A DNA stretch of 62,348 nt from Sulfurimonas sp. (lineage in GTDB: Bacteria > Campylobacterota > Campylobacteria > Campylobacterales > Sulfurimonadaceae), in assembly GCF_023228785.1 (NCBI RefSeq), contig NZ_JALOAN010000012.1, forward strand, positions 1 to 62,348, read 5' to 3'. Both the position numbers and the translations under genes were made by a program. Below, piece by piece: positions 61,799-62,348 of this stretch. Each line of letters starts with the position of its first letter. Position 1 is the first letter of the stretch. A model generated the notes under the pieces. The model searched no databases. It had not been told where the DNA came from and saw only the letters and a list, made by a program, of their open reading frames with translations.

Positions 61799-61816
61799 CT
61801 TGACAACCTCTTAACA
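61799..61816 (-). promoter_or_regulatory. Direct-repeat box upstream of the cytochrome operon
   Basis: On the minus strand TGTTAAG and TGTCAAG occur with an 11-bp period, the geometry recognised by OmpR-type regulators. The box lies about 70 bp upstream of the SHP-like ATG. The operon encodes its own OmpR-family regulator, so autoregulation is a reasonable inference. Confidence 0.4.
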
Positions 61817-61870
61817 ATAATAAGAAGTCATAGCAGTAGGAGGGTGGTTATTATATTTTATAGCAGATTG

Positions 61871-61889
61871 GCATGCAAAAAAAGCATGC
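61871..61889 (-). terminator. Hairpin after the EF-hand gene
   Basis: GCATGC, seven A (T on the minus strand) and GCATGC form a 6-bp hairpin 9 bp after the EF-hand stop. The T-run is in the loop and not after the stem, so termination is uncertain. Confidence 0.3.
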
Positions 61890-61897
61890 AAAATTTA

Positions 61898-62209
61898 TTA
61901 TCTTTTTCTTCTAGTTTGATGATCTTCAAACTCTTTTTTATTGACTACGCCATCTTCGTTTGAGTCAATTCTTGAAAACTCATAATGGTTTTTGGCATTC
62001 CTTTGCATTCTGCCTTCTTCTTGGCGCTCTTTTGCCCTTATCTCTCTCGCCTCATTCATCTCTTTCTCTGTGAGCGTACCATCATTGTTTAAATCAAAGC
62101 TCTCAAAAGTTGGCATATTACGCCCTCCATTTTGAGCAATAGCAGGCGTAACTAACAACAAACTTAGCGCAACAAGAAATAATCTTATATATTTACTAAA
62201 TATTTGCAT
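61898..62209 (-). CDS. Secreted EF-hand protein
   Basis: The 103-residue protein has a signal peptide (about 1-25, ending TPAIA-Q) and two canonical EF-hand loops. The first (39-50) has Asp39, Asn41, Asp43 and Glu50 and the second (82-93) has Asp82, Asn84, Asp86 and Glu93. It would bind Ca2+ in the periplasm. It lies 166 bp upstream of the SHP-like gene on the same strand; a weak hairpin separates them, so joint transcription is uncertain. Confidence 0.88.
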   Translation of the reverse strand: MQIFSKYIRLFLVALSLLLVTPAIAQNGGRNMPTFESFDLNNDGTLTEKEMNEAREIRAKERQEEGRMQRNAKNHYEFSRIDSNEDGVVNKKEFEDHQTRRKR

Positions 62210-62308
62210 AACGAAACTCCTTTGAGAGTGTAAATCTAACTGTGTAAACCTTAAAAATTGAATTTATTTGATATAGTCATCAAGTGAATTATTTATAAGG
62301 ATTTACAC

Positions 62309-62348
62309 ATGAGTTTGATAAACCACGAAGAGCTAAAAAAGCAAATTA
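62309..62348 (+). CDS. Start of an ORF cut by the right edge
   Basis: The ATG at 62309 is preceded by ATAAGG at 8 bp and opens MSLINHEELKKQI, after which the window ends. The product cannot be identified. It is divergent from the EF-hand gene across about 100 bp. Confidence 0.4.
   Translation, partial: MSLINHEELKKQI

Noticed and set aside
1..62348. tRNA, rRNA or other structural RNA genes
   Set aside because: Reading the intergenic regions for T-arm and acceptor patterns gave no convincing candidate; a covariance-model scan could not be run.

Overview
The window looks like a chromosomal segment of a free-living member of the Campylobacterota (Epsilonproteobacteria), probably Sulfurimonas or a close relative. 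The DNA is AT-rich and densely packed. Several gene blocks follow orders I recall from Helicobacter and Campylobacter: pheS-pheT-aroA-ispH-rpsA-(unknown)-serA, and hemC-proS-hemA-prenyl synthase-(unknown)-DUF2018. The genus is inference; the phylum-level call is firmer. I saw no rRNA, tRNA, CRISPR array, prophage or transposase.

Layout. (1) 1-6906, minus strand: a type I restriction-modification operon (hsdM, hsdS, a Fic remnant, a RhuM-like gene, hsdR running off the left edge). (2) 6978-8248: an aldo/keto reductase and a small VF530-like protein. (3) 8291-11676, minus: a periplasmic ligand-binding protein, a histidine kinase and a response regulator, transcribed divergently from (4) 11827-20673, plus: a selenocysteine formate dehydrogenase cluster with a polyferredoxin, a TorD-like chaperone, a small Tat protein, fdhA with an in-frame UGA, fdhB, fdhC, fdhD and a diverged cysteine-desulfurase-like gene. 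(5) 20819-30292, minus: the pheST/aroA/ispH/rpsA/serA block. (6) 30413-34509: a HIT protein, a lytic transglycosylase, a 38-codon small membrane ORF, an OsmC protein, argH and a monohaem cytochrome c. (7) 34602-46629, minus: ubiD, hemC, a DsbC/DsbG-like protein, fxsA, a ProRS lacking its editing insertion, hemA, a prenyl synthase, DUF2018, argB, lpxK, a DegT-type aminotransferase and nadE. (8) 46762-57429: mixed housekeeping genes (metallo-hydrolase, thioesterase, cmoB, cation efflux, MoCF protein, RNase Y, a folate enzyme, a TlpA-like lipoprotein, ftsY, radA, carbonic anhydrase, fliL). (9) 57471-62209, minus: an EF-hand protein, then an SHP-type cytochrome c (DUF1924), a dihaem cytochrome c, a cytochrome b fused to a second dihaem domain, a Spy/CpxP-like protein and an OmpR/HK two-component pair.

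How the genes work together. The fdh cluster encodes a periplasmic, membrane-anchored Mo/W formate dehydrogenase feeding electrons to quinone, together with its maturation proteins. The adjacent binding-protein/kinase/regulator trio has no transporter beside it and may sense a periplasmic signal for the cluster. The right-hand cytochrome operon resembles SHP-DHC-cytochrome b modules and could move electrons from the quinone pool through cytochrome b and two dihaem domains to an O2/NO-binding haem protein. Its own regulators are encoded in the same operon, and an 11-bp-period direct repeat lies upstream. These two clusters, the editing-domain-less ProRS and the desulfurase-like protein are the most interesting parts. 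Small REP-like palindromes mark three intergenic regions (about 25.6, 48.8 and 50.7 kb).
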